From contig JAILRC010000059.1 in NCBI GenBank assembly GCA_024698485.1, positions 1-33,661 on the forward strand: DNA of 33,661 nucleotides, in the 5' to 3' direction. Source of the stretch: Lachnospiraceae bacterium (GTDB lineage Bacteria; Bacillota; Clostridia; Lachnospirales; Lachnospiraceae). Shown piece after piece: positions 22,664-30,809 of the stretch. Under the pieces are notes generated by a model that was given only the letters and a program-made list of their open reading frames with translations, was not told the origin of the DNA and made no database searches. The position numbers and the translations under genes were made by a program. The first letter of the stretch is position 1. The number at the start of each line of letters is the position of its first letter.

Positions 22664-22915
22664 TCAATGCCAATATGGTTTCTGGTCCTTGTGGCTGTAA
22701 TCCTTTAGTTTTACCTTGTATTTCTCAAGGATGGTGGTATACCTTGAAACCGTCTCAGACTTCATTTTGCCCTCAAGCCTCATGGCATTCACCGCTGTCT
22801 CAAGTTCCTTAAGATCCTCCTGTGCATTATCCTTGTAATTGTTGGACATGTTCATCTCCAGGCGCTGTATGATGCTGTCCAGATGTTTTTCTGTTTTGGA
22901 TTTGAATAGAAACAT
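22664..22915 (-). CDS. Small coiled-coil protein of unknown function
   Basis: 83 residues, no domain recognised. Nearly all helical and charged: FKSKTEKHLDSIIQRLEMNM, then DNAQEDLKELETAVNAM, and a C-terminal KLKDYSHKDQKPYWH. The style is familiar from short conserved proteins of Lachnospiraceae, but I cannot name a family. The start follows GTGAGGGAAA. It sits 30 bases before the tautomerase gene and may be co-transcribed with it. Confidence 0.72.
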   Translation of the reverse strand: MFLFKSKTEKHLDSIIQRLEMNMSNNYKDNAQEDLKELETAVNAMRLEGKMKSETVSRYTTILEKYKVKLKDYSHKDQKPYWH

Positions 22916-22967
22916 TTTCCCTCACAAACAATTTAAGTTCGGGCCTACCTCTTTTAAATGACTCGGA

Positions 22968-23267
22968 TCACTCCTCATCATCTTCCCATTCATACATCAT
23001 TTCGTTGATGTGGGCATTTGCAGCCTCGCTTGCTTTCTTTTCCCGCCATCTTTCGATGTCACTGCATATGGCCAGCATTTCGTCCACTATCAGTTCTTCG
23101 CTCCGGGGCTTCACATTTATGAGATAACCTATCATGCGGCTAATGGCCTTGGGGCTGCCCAGTTGCTTTGCCATGAGTTCTCCCAGTTCACCGGGAAAGC
23201 CGAGTTTTTCCGTTTCATTCACAAGGTCATCTTTGGCCCTGTTCCACTCTGTTTTGTAATCGTTCAA
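22968..23267 (-). CDS. Small hypothetical protein, TTG start
   Basis: 99 residues, no family recognised. Predicted helical and acidic, with GFPGELGELMAKQLGSPKAISRMIGYLINVKPRSEELIVDEML in the centre and an acidic tail EWEDDEE. The start is TTG at 23267, preceded by GGAG at a 7-base spacing; no ATG is available nearby upstream before the terminator at 23288-23313. It lies between two other small minus-strand genes. Confidence 0.7.
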   Translation of the reverse strand: MNDYKTEWNRAKDDLVNETEKLGFPGELGELMAKQLGSPKAISRMIGYLINVKPRSEELIVDEMLAICSDIERWREKKASEAANAHINEMMYEWEDDEE

Positions 23268-23287
23268 GATGATACTCCGATGATAAA

Positions 23288-23313
23288 CAGCCGGAAGAAT
23301 CCTCTTCCGGCTG
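23288..23313. terminator. Terminator of the small membrane protein gene
   Basis: Perfect 11-base stem CAGCCGGAAGA (23288-23298) with TCTTCCGGCTG (23303-23313), 4-base loop. On the minus strand it follows the stop at 23327 and is trailed by TTTATC; on the plus strand by TGTTTTA. Confidence 0.8.
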
Positions 23314-23326
23314 TGTTTTAATGAAT

Positions 23327-23740
23327 TTATGCAAAATGTTTTTCCACAAAGCTGTCGATAAAGCCGATGCCCAAAGATTTTCCTTTAAGAGCAAGAAAAG
23401 CTGCAAGCACAAAGAAGACATCGCGGATAATATCGGCAACGTCTACTGCTATGTTCTGAAGCCTTATCACAATAGCATAAGTGAAATTCCCGTTAAAAAG
23501 CGTAACAACATCTCTCATAAGTTCCAACACCGTAGGAATGGCACCGATCAGCAGGAACAGTATCGAAAAGCAAACCTGCATCATGACGGCCTTGACCACG
23601 GTTTTCTTGAGCCACAGATCTTCCTCCGCAACAAGAGCGTAACCCGCAGCGATGAGCAGAGGGGTGTATCCGCCGAAAAGAGCGAGGAAAAATACCCCTG
23701 CAGTATATACTGTCGTAGAAAGTCCAAATTTAGTCTTCAT
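23327..23740 (-). CDS. Small multi-pass membrane protein
   Basis: 137 residues from the ATG at 23740, which has a strong ribosome binding site (AAAAGGAGG). Hydrophobic segments at about 8-32 (STTVYTAGVFFLALFGGYTPLLIAAG), 46-70 (VVKAVMMQVCFSILFLLIGAI) and 90-120 (LQNIAVDVADIIRDVFFVLAAFLAL) suggest three or four membrane passes; it ends in FVEKHFA. No family is recognised. Upstream in-frame codons extend through the promoter and are not used. It is a single gene with its own promoter and terminator. Confidence 0.72.
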   Translation of the reverse strand: MKTKFGLSTTVYTAGVFFLALFGGYTPLLIAAGYALVAEEDLWLKKTVVKAVMMQVCFSILFLLIGAIPTVLELMRDVVTLFNGNFTYAIVIRLQNIAVDVADIIRDVFFVLAAFLALKGKSLGIGFIDSFVEKHFA

Positions 23741-23763
23741 AAAAAGCCTCCTTTTTTTACTCA

Positions 23764-23792
23764 ATATTACTCCATTTGAAGCCCAAATGCAA
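23764..23792 (-). promoter_or_regulatory. Promoter of the small membrane protein gene
   Basis: Minus-strand -35 TTGCAT (23792-23787), 17-base spacer, -10 TAATAT (23769-23764), with the ATG ~24 bases downstream of the -10. Confidence 0.65.
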
Positions 23793-23815
23793 ATAAAACA
23801 AGATGTTTGTTTTAT
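23793..23815 (-). terminator. AT-rich hairpin after the nuclease-like gene
   Basis: ATAAAACAA (23793-23801) pairs with TTGTTTTAT (23807-23815), 5-base loop. On the minus strand it falls 45 bases after the nuclease-like stop and ends in TTGTTTTATTTG, so it may be a weak terminator; it also abuts the next promoter and could be a binding site. Confidence 0.4.
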
Positions 23816-23860
23816 CTTTGAAACGGCACATTCGTGAACAGGCATGAACCAAATATATGC

Positions 23861-24658
23861 TTATACTTTGAAAAGATCTTTGAGCATTTTCTTTATGCCC
23901 TTAATATCCAAAGGATTTTCTTCCGTCTCGTAAGTAAAGATCAGATTGCGGCCGGGATATATGCCGTTGTTCCTATATTCATCCAGTTTATGCAGGCAGT
24001 TTCTGCGATATTCCTCATCATCCAACATTCCGAAGTGCTCGAGGAACACCTCTTCCCTGGCCCTCACATCCAAAAGAGTGAAATCCGGGTACCTGGTGCC
24101 TCCGTTTTTAAGGACAAGCATTTTTTCGTAATGATAAGGGATTCCGAGTTCCAAGAGTGTATTGGCTATCAACACCTCCGATTTCGACCTCACCTTTTCT
24201 CCTCTTTCAGTGTCATATATCCTGTCCTCGCTCATGAAGGTATTTGTTTTGAACCTCATAGCCTGCCATTCTCCGGCGTATAGATCATCTGTAAGAATGT
24301 AAGGCGTTACAAGAGATCTCCTCTCATCGGAAAGGTTGCAGAAAGCTGCATCGGCGTTTTTACCATCAAGACTTGAAACAGCCCTTTGCAGGCATTGAAG
24401 TTCGTTCTCGGCCTGCTTCAGAAATTGCTTGTTGTAGTCTTTTTGTGCCAATTGTTTTACCAGTTCCTTGTTTTTTACCGAAATATAATCCCCGGTGGGA
24501 TCTCCCCTTTTCGTTACGACGTAGTAGCTGCATGCAAGCTGCTTTTTGCTGACCCTGAGTCTCCCGTCAGGGAATCCGGCAATATCAGCCTCTGCTGCTC
24601 TGATAGCCTTTTTCAGTACAGATACACGTTCTTTCATTAATTTGATAAGGTCTGTCAT
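23861..24658 (-). CDS. PD-(D/E)XK nuclease-like protein
   Basis: 265 residues. An N-terminal helical half (about 1-100) precedes a region with a nuclease-like motif order: Glu161 in VRSKSEVLIANTLLELGIPY, Asp192 in YPDFTLLD, Glu207 in FLEHFG, and a helix with Lys224 (CLHKLDEYRNNGI), then NLIFTYET. This follows the PD-(D/E)XK pattern, with the lysine migrated to a helix instead of E-x-K; activity is not proven. The ribosome binding site is AAAGGA. Upstream, in its 5' region, lies the five-hairpin array. Confidence 0.68.
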   Translation of the reverse strand: MTDLIKLMKERVSVLKKAIRAAEADIAGFPDGRLRVSKKQLACSYYVVTKRGDPTGDYISVKNKELVKQLAQKDYNKQFLKQAENELQCLQRAVSSLDGKNADAAFCNLSDERRSLVTPYILTDDLYAGEWQAMRFKTNTFMSEDRIYDTERGEKVRSKSEVLIANTLLELGIPYHYEKMLVLKNGGTRYPDFTLLDVRAREEVFLEHFGMLDDEEYRRNCLHKLDEYRNNGIYPGRNLIFTYETEENPLDIKGIKKMLKDLFKV

Positions 24659-24727
24659 TGGATTTCCTTTCGAACATAGAATAATAGAGTTGTGGCTCCC
24701 TAGAAAAAAGAGCCGAAAGTAACATTT

Positions 24728-25103
24728 TTACCTAAAACGGTTTCTTTCATTCATTTTAGGTAAGAAAGAAGCGGCTTCTCCCTTCTTGCTTTCCCGAGGA
24801 ATCAAGGGATTCTTTACCTAAAAGAACGGTTTTTACCCTCTTTAGGTAATAAAAACAAGTCTTCGCGCGGTCGTGGCCCGCGCTCGAGAGAGGGTTTTTT
24901 ACCTAACGTGGCCTTTTTCGTTCATTTTAGGTAAGAAATTAGTGCCGTCACCCATCTTGCTTCCCGAAAAGTCGAGAATTTTTTTACCTAAAAGGCTGGT
25001 TTCTGACCTCCTTAGGTAAAAAAACAAGTCTTTGTGCGGTTAAAGCCCGCGCTCGAGAGGGAAATATTCAACTAAAATGACGATTTTTGTGGGATTTAGG
25101 TAA
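24728..25103. repeat. Array of five TTACCTAAAA...TTTTAGGTAA hairpins in a ~170-base tandem repeat
   Basis: There is no gene from 24659 to 25226. Five inverted repeats lie at 24728-24763, 24814-24849, 24899-24934, 24984-25019 and 25068-25103 (the last with a degenerate left arm), spaced 84-86 bases apart. Arms are 8-10 bases, loops 16-20 bases. Spacers alternate: type A (24764-24813, 24935-24983; share TCTTGCTT-TCCCGA) and type B (24850-24898, 25020-25067; share ACAAGTCTT, CCCGCGCTCGAGAG), so the larger unit repeats every ~170 bases. Type B spacers also carry a GC hairpin (GCGCGG/CCGCGC in the first copy). The array lies between the plsY terminator and the nuclease-like gene. Role unknown. Confidence 0.85.
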
Positions 25104-25174
25104 AAAAGATGGATTTTCATCCATAGAATCGCCCATGTCATGAATTATACAGCCCAGGAAAAGAAAAGTCAACC

Positions 25175-25200
25175 AAAAAACCCCGGCACTCACGCCGGGG
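25175..25200 (-). terminator. Terminator of the fakB-fakA-plsY operon
   Basis: On the minus strand CCCCGGC, loop GTGAGT, GCCGGGG (25200-25181), followed by six T (25180-25175). It is 26 bases after the plsY stop and isolates the hairpin array from this operon. Confidence 0.92.
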
Positions 25201-25226
25201 CAAAATCATCAAAGATGTAAGCAGAT

Positions 25227-25883
25227 TCAGTGCGCATGTCCGAAGCTGAACTTACGCTCGGTACCATGCATCAGCCTTCTGATGTTCTCCTTGTGACGGA
25301 TGATCATGAGAAGGGCCGAAACAAAGGAAATAGCCACAGCCACAGGCTCCGCACCCACAAAGAAGAGCACAACGGGTGCGGAAAGGACGGCGATCATGGT
25401 GGCCACAGACATGTACTTCAGGGTGAAAAGGAAAAGGCAAAGGAGAACAACTCCCACAAGCCCCGCTCTCCAGTCATAGAACCAAAGCGCGGCAATGTTC
25501 ACAAGGAAGCCCTTTCCTCCCTTAAAGCCGTAATAAACGGGAAAATCATGACCTATGGACGCACAGAGAGCCGTATAGGCAAGGCCGATCTGGCGAAGGT
25601 CGTAACCAAGTTCATGAGCCACTTCGTATCTTCTGAAAAGCATTCCGAATATCGCAAGGATGAAGACACATTTCCCGATGTCCAGCGCCATGACTGCCCA
25701 GGCCCACTTTCCGCCGTAAACACGCTTAAAGTTGGTGAAACCGGGATTCCCGCTGCCACCGGGGTTAAATCTGATGTCTTCCCCGTATATGGTTTTCGAA
25801 AGTACTATAGCCGGGTTGATGCCCGCAAGTAAGTAAGCTGTAACCCCAGCCACAACAAATAAAGCAATTAATTTCCAATCCAT
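25227..25883 (-). CDS. plsY: Acyl-phosphate:glycerol-3-phosphate acyltransferase
   Basis: 218 residues, integral membrane enzyme that transfers an acyl group from acyl phosphate to glycerol-3-phosphate, the first step of phospholipid synthesis. The three family motifs are present: GGSGNPGFTNFKRVYG, HDFPVYYGFKGGKG, and RHKENIRRLMHGTE. The usual Ala of SGNPGATN is Phe here. I choose the ATG at 25883 (MDWKLIALF), with CAGGAG at a 6-base spacing; an in-frame start 11 codons upstream lacks such a site. It follows fakA, whose product helps make its acyl-phosphate substrate. The 156 bases between plsY and fakA hold no recognisable gene. Confidence 0.9.
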   Translation of the reverse strand: MDWKLIALFVVAGVTAYLLAGINPAIVLSKTIYGEDIRFNPGGSGNPGFTNFKRVYGGKWAWAVMALDIGKCVFILAIFGMLFRRYEVAHELGYDLRQIGLAYTALCASIGHDFPVYYGFKGGKGFLVNIAALWFYDWRAGLVGVVLLCLFLFTLKYMSVATMIAVLSAPVVLFFVGAEPVAVAISFVSALLMIIRHKENIRRLMHGTERKFSFGHAH

Positions 25884-26039
25884 TTTAAACTCCTGTATGG
25901 AAGCGATAAAGATCATTTTGGATCATCAACATTCTCTGCAGACAACATTTGTTCCCGCCAAACCTTATGAACCTTTCAGTTCTTTCCGAATATCTCGTCG
26001 GGCAACATTCATTCTCCATGCCGAGCCTTAGAGATCCTC

Positions 26040-27698
26040 TCACTCAAGTATTATCTCAAAATCGTAAACATCCTGTCCGCCGTCGATCTCATAAAGTTCC
26101 GTGCGTGGGTACTTCTCTCCCGCAATACGTCTGAACTCTCTGCGTTCCTCGGTGGTGGCGGTATTTCCGTAGATGGCGATCATGACTTCATGCTTTCCCG
26201 CCTCCAGCCTGTCAAGCATGGAAACTGTGGCTTCCAGCTTGTCTGCGGCCGATGAAAGCATGTTTTTGCCCGAGAATCCGATGTAATCGTTGTTCTTGAT
26301 CTCCACGCCGTCGATGTTTGCATCCCTTACGGAACGTGTCACTTCGCCGGTAACTACTCCCTGCATGGCATCATTCATATCTCCCGCGATGATCTCCGGA
26401 TCATTGCTGTCGTAGGAAAGCATGGTGAGGGCGGCATATCCGTCTCCGACGCTCTTCGAAGGGATCACGGTGACCTTCGCTCCTTCAAACATGTCTCCTG
26501 CCAGCCGGGCAGCCATCATGATGTTTCCGTTGTTGGGAAGGACGAAGATGTTGTCCGCATTTACATATTCAAAAGCTTCCAGGAAATCTTCGGACGAAGG
26601 GTTCTTACCCTGTCCGCCGTCAATGACGAAATCCGCTCCCAGACTCTTTAAAGTTTCCTTGATGCCGTCTCCCGTAGCCACGGTAACGGTGGCAAATTTT
26701 TTTCTCTCGCCCTTTACCGCTGTTTCCTGAACCGCCTTGCCTTCATTTGCAATGGTGTCGTTGTGCTGAACGGTCATATTCTCACACTTCAGTGTCAGAA
26801 ACTCTCCGAACTGCTGGCAGAAGTTGAAGACTTTACCGGGTGTCATGGTGTGTACATGAACCTTCACTATGCTTCCTGTTTTAAAGGCTACTATGGAATC
26901 TCCTATTGTGTTTAAAAATTCCAGAATGGGATCGATGGAGAAGTTCTCCACATCCACCTTACATGTCTGAAGCTGAAGCAGAAATTCCGTACAATAACCG
27001 TATTCCATAACGGAATCGGCAGTAAACTTGGATGTGTCCACAGCCTTGGCTCCAAAGCTCAGTGAAGCATCTGAGATCTGTTCTCCGTGAAGAGTCCTGT
27101 TCATTCCGTCCATTATGTACACAAGGCCTGCTCCACCGCTGTCGATGACTCCCGCTTTCCTTAAAACATCCAGAAGTTCGGGGGTACGCTTCAGTGAACG
27201 GTTCATCTCATCCAGCACATCCGTGAAAAAGCTTTCCATGGTGCTTTCGTCGTTGATACGATTGCAGGCATAATCCGTTGCCTCTCTTGCCACCGTAAGC
27301 ATGGTGCCCTCTGTGGGTTTCATGACCGCTTCATAAGCCCTGCGCACACCGGATCTGAAGGCAAATCCCACAGTCTTTACGTCTGCATCCTCACTGCCCG
27401 TGAAGCCCTTGGCTATACCTGAGAAAAACTGTGAAAGTATGACTCCTGAGTTTCCTCTGGCGGAAAGGAGCATACCGTTGGCGATGGTGTCGGACATATC
27501 CGAAAGGGAGCAGGATGCTGCATTGGCTGCAGCCGTAACTCCTCCCGTAATGGTGAGGCTCATGTTCTCTCCCGTATCTCCGTCGGGAATGGGAAAGACG
27601 TTCAGGTCGTTAACTATCTTTGCATTGGCGCGGAGATTTGCCGCACCGCCTTTTATCAATGTTGAATAAAGTTCACCGGAAAGTACTTTTGTTTCCAT
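26040..27698 (-). CDS. fakA: Fatty acid kinase ATPase subunit FakA (DAK2 domain, YloV)
   Basis: 552 residues, normal length. The N-terminal DAK2 kinase domain shows NDLNVFPIPDGDTGENMSLT (Mg-ATP binding Asp residues) and LSARGNSGVILSQFF; the middle and C-terminal parts (FVLPNNGNIMMAA, ending YEIDGGQDVYDFEIILE) match the YloV/FakA family. With FakB it phosphorylates exogenous fatty acid to acyl phosphate for PlsY. The start follows AGAGGG. It lies 50 bases downstream of fakB. Confidence 0.93.
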   Translation of the reverse strand: METKVLSGELYSTLIKGGAANLRANAKIVNDLNVFPIPDGDTGENMSLTITGGVTAAANAASCSLSDMSDTIANGMLLSARGNSGVILSQFFSGIAKGFTGSEDADVKTVGFAFRSGVRRAYEAVMKPTEGTMLTVAREATDYACNRINDESTMESFFTDVLDEMNRSLKRTPELLDVLRKAGVIDSGGAGLVYIMDGMNRTLHGEQISDASLSFGAKAVDTSKFTADSVMEYGYCTEFLLQLQTCKVDVENFSIDPILEFLNTIGDSIVAFKTGSIVKVHVHTMTPGKVFNFCQQFGEFLTLKCENMTVQHNDTIANEGKAVQETAVKGERKKFATVTVATGDGIKETLKSLGADFVIDGGQGKNPSSEDFLEAFEYVNADNIFVLPNNGNIMMAARLAGDMFEGAKVTVIPSKSVGDGYAALTMLSYDSNDPEIIAGDMNDAMQGVVTGEVTRSVRDANIDGVEIKNNDYIGFSGKNMLSSAADKLEATVSMLDRLEAGKHEVMIAIYGNTATTEERREFRRIAGEKYPRTELYEIDGGQDVYDFEIILE

Positions 27699-27748
27699 TT
27701 TGTCCCTCTTATTCCAATAATCAGATGATAAAAACTCTCTCGTCCGGA

Positions 27749-28639
27749 TCAGTTACCGGCAACAAAGGTTATTTCCTTACCGAAAGCAAAAAGACCGATG
27801 GCATCCGGACCAATGGATGCACCAATGATGGGTCCGATGTAGGAAACGTGAGTATCCTTGCAGGGAATCTGTTCCTTTACAAGCTTTTCAAGTTCCTTTG
27901 CCTCTTCCTCACAGTCCGCATGAACAATATAGACTGTCTGCTCTTCGGGATTCACAATGTTCTCTTTTAAGAGATTTACGATCTCGTTCAGTGATGTCTG
28001 TCTTCCCTTAACCTTCTTAATGGGCACCTGATCTCCGTTCTTATCGGAAACAAGGATGGGCTTTACTCCAAAAAGATTTCCCAGGAAAGCTGCGGAAGCC
28101 TTCACACGTCCGGCGCGCTTTAACGCATCTAGAGAGTGAACGGTGATATATTCGTTAACTGTCTTAAGTTCCTTGTTTAAGAGATCGTTGATCTCCTTGG
28201 CGCTCTTTCCCCGATCTCTGTATTCTGCGGCACGAATGGCAAGAATGCCTTCTCCGAGGCAGGCGTTCAGTGAATCCACAACATAGATCTCGTTTCCGGG
28301 ATGCCGGGACATAAGTTCCTTCGCCACAACAAATCCTGTGTTCACGGATCCCGACTGCTTGGAGGAGCAGCCGATGTAAACAATGTCACAGCCCTCATCC
28401 ATATATTGTGTAAATATTCTCTTGAATTCCTGTACAGGCACCTGCGTGGTCAGCACACGCTTTCCGTCACGCATGATACCGTAGAGTTCACCGGGCGAAT
28501 AAATGTCCCAGTCAAGACTGGCGGGAGTTTCCTTGCCTTCATATTCCGTATACATTTTTGCATAATCAATGTCATATTTTTCGCGCAGATCTCTGCTCAG
28601 ATCGGAGCAGGAATCGGTAATGATCTTAACCTTGTTCAT
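27749..28639 (-). CDS. fakB: DegV family fatty-acid-binding protein (FakB)
   Basis: 296 residues. DegV signature: IITDSCSDLSRDLREKYDI at the N terminus, the LTTQVPVQEF fatty-acid-pocket segment, IGCSSKQSGSVNTGF, and the C-terminal SYIGPIIGASIGPDAIGLFAFG. It presents fatty acid to FakA. Which acyl chain it prefers cannot be read. The start has AAGGAGGATCAAA. It heads the fakB-fakA-plsY set. Confidence 0.93.
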   Translation of the reverse strand: MNKVKIITDSCSDLSRDLREKYDIDYAKMYTEYEGKETPASLDWDIYSPGELYGIMRDGKRVLTTQVPVQEFKRIFTQYMDEGCDIVYIGCSSKQSGSVNTGFVVAKELMSRHPGNEIYVVDSLNACLGEGILAIRAAEYRDRGKSAKEINDLLNKELKTVNEYITVHSLDALKRAGRVKASAAFLGNLFGVKPILVSDKNGDQVPIKKVKGRQTSLNEIVNLLKENIVNPEEQTVYIVHADCEEEAKELEKLVKEQIPCKDTHVSYIGPIIGASIGPDAIGLFAFGKEITFVAGN

Positions 28640-28689
28640 TTTGATCCTCCTTCATGATCCCCTGATAAGGGTATAAAACACCCTTTATT

Positions 28690-28718
28690 AGATTACAGAA
28701 TCATCACAATGCATTCAA
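28690..28718 (-). promoter_or_regulatory. Promoter of the fakB operon
   Basis: Minus-strand -35 TTGAAT (28718-28713), 17-base spacer, -10 TAATCT (28695-28690). Directly downstream, AAGGGT/ACCCTT (28667-28686) forms a short inverted repeat over the expected start site that could be an operator or leader hairpin. Confidence 0.6.
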
Positions 28719-28723
28719 TTGTC

Positions 28724-28757
28724 AAAAAAAATGGTTTCCTCAAAAATAAGGAAACCA
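28724..28757 (-). terminator. Terminator of the tetR gene
   Basis: On the minus strand TGGTTTCCT (28757-28749) pairs with AGGAAACCA (28740-28732), 8-base loop, then T8 (28731-28724 interrupted at most once). A run of A on the other side makes it usable in both directions. Confidence 0.85.
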
Positions 28758-28791
28758 AAAAAACTGTATCAATTTGCGTGATTTTTTAAAT

Positions 28792-29364
28792 TTATCCTAA
28801 AATATCAATTCCTGTCAAAGCACTTGCAATATACATCTCAATGGCAGTATTGATGGCCTTACTGATCTGGTTGATGGACTTGTCGATGTCAAGAGTCATG
28901 CGGCTCCATATGAACTTGAGGAAAAAGCCCAGCACCGCATAACAGCATATGTCGGAAATGGTCTTTAGCATTTCCTGATCCACATCAAACCCGGAGGTCT
29001 TCATACGGGCAAGGTTGTAAAAAGCCCCTTCCGCCGACTTGAAGACATATCTTTCCAGATTTTCCCTGGAAAGGGAGTCATATACATTATAAACAAGATT
29101 AGGACGTTCCCGCAGTCTTTTCAGTACCGCCTTGATGGTCTCTTCCCATCCTTCCCCCTCGGGTCTTGCGGACAGGAACTGTTCCGTCTGTATGTTGAAC
29201 CAGTGTTCCAGCAGTTCATATATGTCTTTATAATGGTAGTAAAATGTGTTGGGGCTGATGTCGCATCTTTTTGTAAGTGCCGAAACCGTGATCTTGTCAA
29301 ACGGCATTGTTTCAAGCATCTCTTCAAAGTTTGTAAGTATCGCCCTCTCCGTATAACGAGCCAT
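28792..29364 (-). CDS. TetR/AcrR family transcriptional regulator
   Basis: 190 residues. N-terminal helix-turn-helix: ILTNFEEMLETMPFDKITVSALTKRCDISPNTFYYHYKDIYELL (about 9-52), with the TetR-typical TFYYHYKD recognition turn. The C-terminal ligand/dimer region is all-helical and unassigned. It is a single gene with its own promoter and terminator, upstream of fakB in the same direction; control of the fak operon or of the divergent lipoprotein gene is possible. The ribosome binding site is GGGAG. Confidence 0.9.
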   Translation of the reverse strand: MARYTERAILTNFEEMLETMPFDKITVSALTKRCDISPNTFYYHYKDIYELLEHWFNIQTEQFLSARPEGEGWEETIKAVLKRLRERPNLVYNVYDSLSRENLERYVFKSAEGAFYNLARMKTSGFDVDQEMLKTISDICCYAVLGFFLKFIWSRMTLDIDKSINQISKAINTAIEMYIASALTGIDILG

Positions 29365-29383
29365 AAAAACTCTCCCATAGCCT

Positions 29384-29433
29384 GAATATCAATGTAACAT
29401 TCACAGTATATCCGACTTGGGTTTAAAAGTCAA
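29384..29433 (-). promoter_or_regulatory. tetR promoter with adjacent imperfect palindrome
   Basis: Minus-strand -35 TTGACT (29433-29428), 17-base spacer, -10 TATACT (29410-29405). Just downstream, GAATATCAATGTAACATTC (29384-29402) is partly symmetric (GAAT-x-T ... A-x-ATTC) and is placed where a TetR-type autorepressor would bind. The promoter is strong; the operator is inference. Confidence 0.7.
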
Positions 29434-29476
29434 AAACATCTTGATAATCTTAAATTTTTGTGTAAAAATATTGTGC

Positions 29477-30004
29477 ATGAAAACCCGCAAAAGAAACTTT
29501 TTTCTCGTTTTAAGTTTAATAACATTGTTTGCCGGCTGTTCAGAGAACCGGGTTCCCGTTACTCCGACTCCCACCCCCGTGTCGGGAGTAAAGGTGGTGA
29601 CACTCGCTCCAACAAGAAGCGTCACACCCACACCCTCTCCGACGCCTTTTTCTTTTCCGGCAGGAGAAACAGCCGTTCTCAATGACCTTTCGGGAAATTA
29701 CAGGATCACTTTCCCGGCAGTTTTTGATAAATGCATTTTTGATACCAAGGAAGGTTCTTTCAGTTCCATCTATTCAAGTTCCGAGGTCTCGGGAGTGTAC
29801 CTTATTGTGAGCTATGCTGTAAAGGGCCTCATCCCGGGCGTCAGCGGAACAAACGTAAAAACGGAAAGCGTCGACATCAAACTTCCTTCATCTTACTTTT
29901 GGGAAGACACGTCAGGAGACGTGGATGTGACTCTTTCGGTAACCGCCGTGTTCGGAGACTATGGCCCGGATGCGTTCGAATTCGGCATAAAGGGGTTAGA
30001 TTAA
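29477..30004 (+). CDS. Small lipoprotein of unknown function
   Basis: 175 residues from the ATG at 29477. A lipoprotein signal is clear: MKTRKRNFFLVLSLITLF-AGC, with Cys22 as the lipidated residue, followed by a Thr/Pro linker (VTPTPTPV ... TPTPSPTPF). The remainder (about 60-175) is beta-rich without a recognised domain. An in-frame TTG at 29417 would put extra residues before the signal and is rejected. No clear Shine-Dalgarno precedes 29477, and a candidate promoter (TTGATA 29441-29446, TAAAAA 29463-29468) would start transcription almost at the ATG, so the mRNA may be nearly leaderless. Probably co-transcribed with the next gene. Confidence 0.75.
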   Translation: MKTRKRNFFLVLSLITLFAGCSENRVPVTPTPTPVSGVKVVTLAPTRSVTPTPSPTPFSFPAGETAVLNDLSGNYRITFPAVFDKCIFDTKEGSFSSIYSSSEVSGVYLIVSYAVKGLIPGVSGTNVKTESVDIKLPSSYFWEDTSGDVDVTLSVTAVFGDYGPDAFEFGIKGLD

Positions 30005-30016
30005 CAGGAGGCTGAT

Positions 30017-30790
30017 ATGCCTGAAAAACTTGAAGAAATAATGAAGAAATTCCACATCTATCTTGCCAACTGCAAGGAAAGCGCTTACTCAGGCGAGGAC
30101 ATCATCGTGTCCAAAAAGCGCATCCTCACTCTTCTGGAAGAGCTGAACCAGGCAGTTTACGAGATTAGTGAACAATACGAAGCCACACAGGAATCCAAGG
30201 CCCGCGCCCTCATGCAGGCAGAACGTCAGGCAGCCGAGATCAAGGACGAGGCCATGAGCCGTTCCGACGACATATATGCCGCTTCCATGATCTATTCCGA
30301 GGAAGCCATAGTGAAGATCAAAAATTCGCTGGAATACACCTATCTCAAGGTGCGCCGCGAATATGAAGATCTGCTGAAGAACTACGAAGAAAAGATGAGG
30401 GAACTCACAAAGAATTCCGAAGAGATCCAGACCCAGCTGGCAGCCATGTCCGAAGGTCAGACCTATCTCCGCCTCATCGAGCAGGCTCATGAAGAAAACA
30501 AAAATGCAACAAAGCAGGCAACGGCTTCCGAACAGCCGGAGGTGAAGGGGAAACTTGTTGGCACGGTGGAGTCCGTCGAAACCCTGGCGATCCCCGAAGG
30601 CTCAAAAGAGACCGATCCCGCCGATTCCATGGTGCGCATAGAAGTTCACGACACCCCCAAGGTGGCGGAATTCACTTCCAAATCCAAGAAGAAAAAAGAC
30701 AGTTTTCTGAAGTTTCTCCACAGAGACGATGCCAAGTCAGACAACAAGGAAATTACCGTAAACGAAGAAGCGGTATCAAAGAATTACTAG
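30017..30790 (+). CDS. Coiled-coil protein with basic C-terminal segment
   Basis: 257 residues, no domain assigned with confidence. Residues ~30-150 form an extended coiled coil (VSKKRILTLLEELNQAVYEI, MQAERQAAEIKDEAMSRSDDIYAASM, YLKVRREYEDLLKNYEEKMREL), recalling DivIVA-like or ATPase-stalk proteins. A low-complexity linker follows, and a Lys-rich patch SKSKKKKDSFLKFLHRDD near 222-239. No signal peptide, so it is cytoplasmic, perhaps membrane-associated through the basic patch. Ribosome binding site CAGGAGG; 12 bases after the lipoprotein gene. Confidence 0.72.
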   Translation: MPEKLEEIMKKFHIYLANCKESAYSGEDIIVSKKRILTLLEELNQAVYEISEQYEATQESKARALMQAERQAAEIKDEAMSRSDDIYAASMIYSEEAIVKIKNSLEYTYLKVRREYEDLLKNYEEKMRELTKNSEEIQTQLAAMSEGQTYLRLIEQAHEENKNATKQATASEQPEVKGKLVGTVESVETLAIPEGSKETDPADSMVRIEVHDTPKVAEFTSKSKKKKDSFLKFLHRDDAKSDNKEITVNEEAVSKNY

Positions 30791-30809
30791 AAATAAAAAA
30801 AGAGAGGAG

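Noticed and set aside
24728..25103. CRISPR array
   Set aside because: The repeats are short arms of hairpins with different loops, the intervals are themselves repeated in two alternating types, and no cas gene is near.
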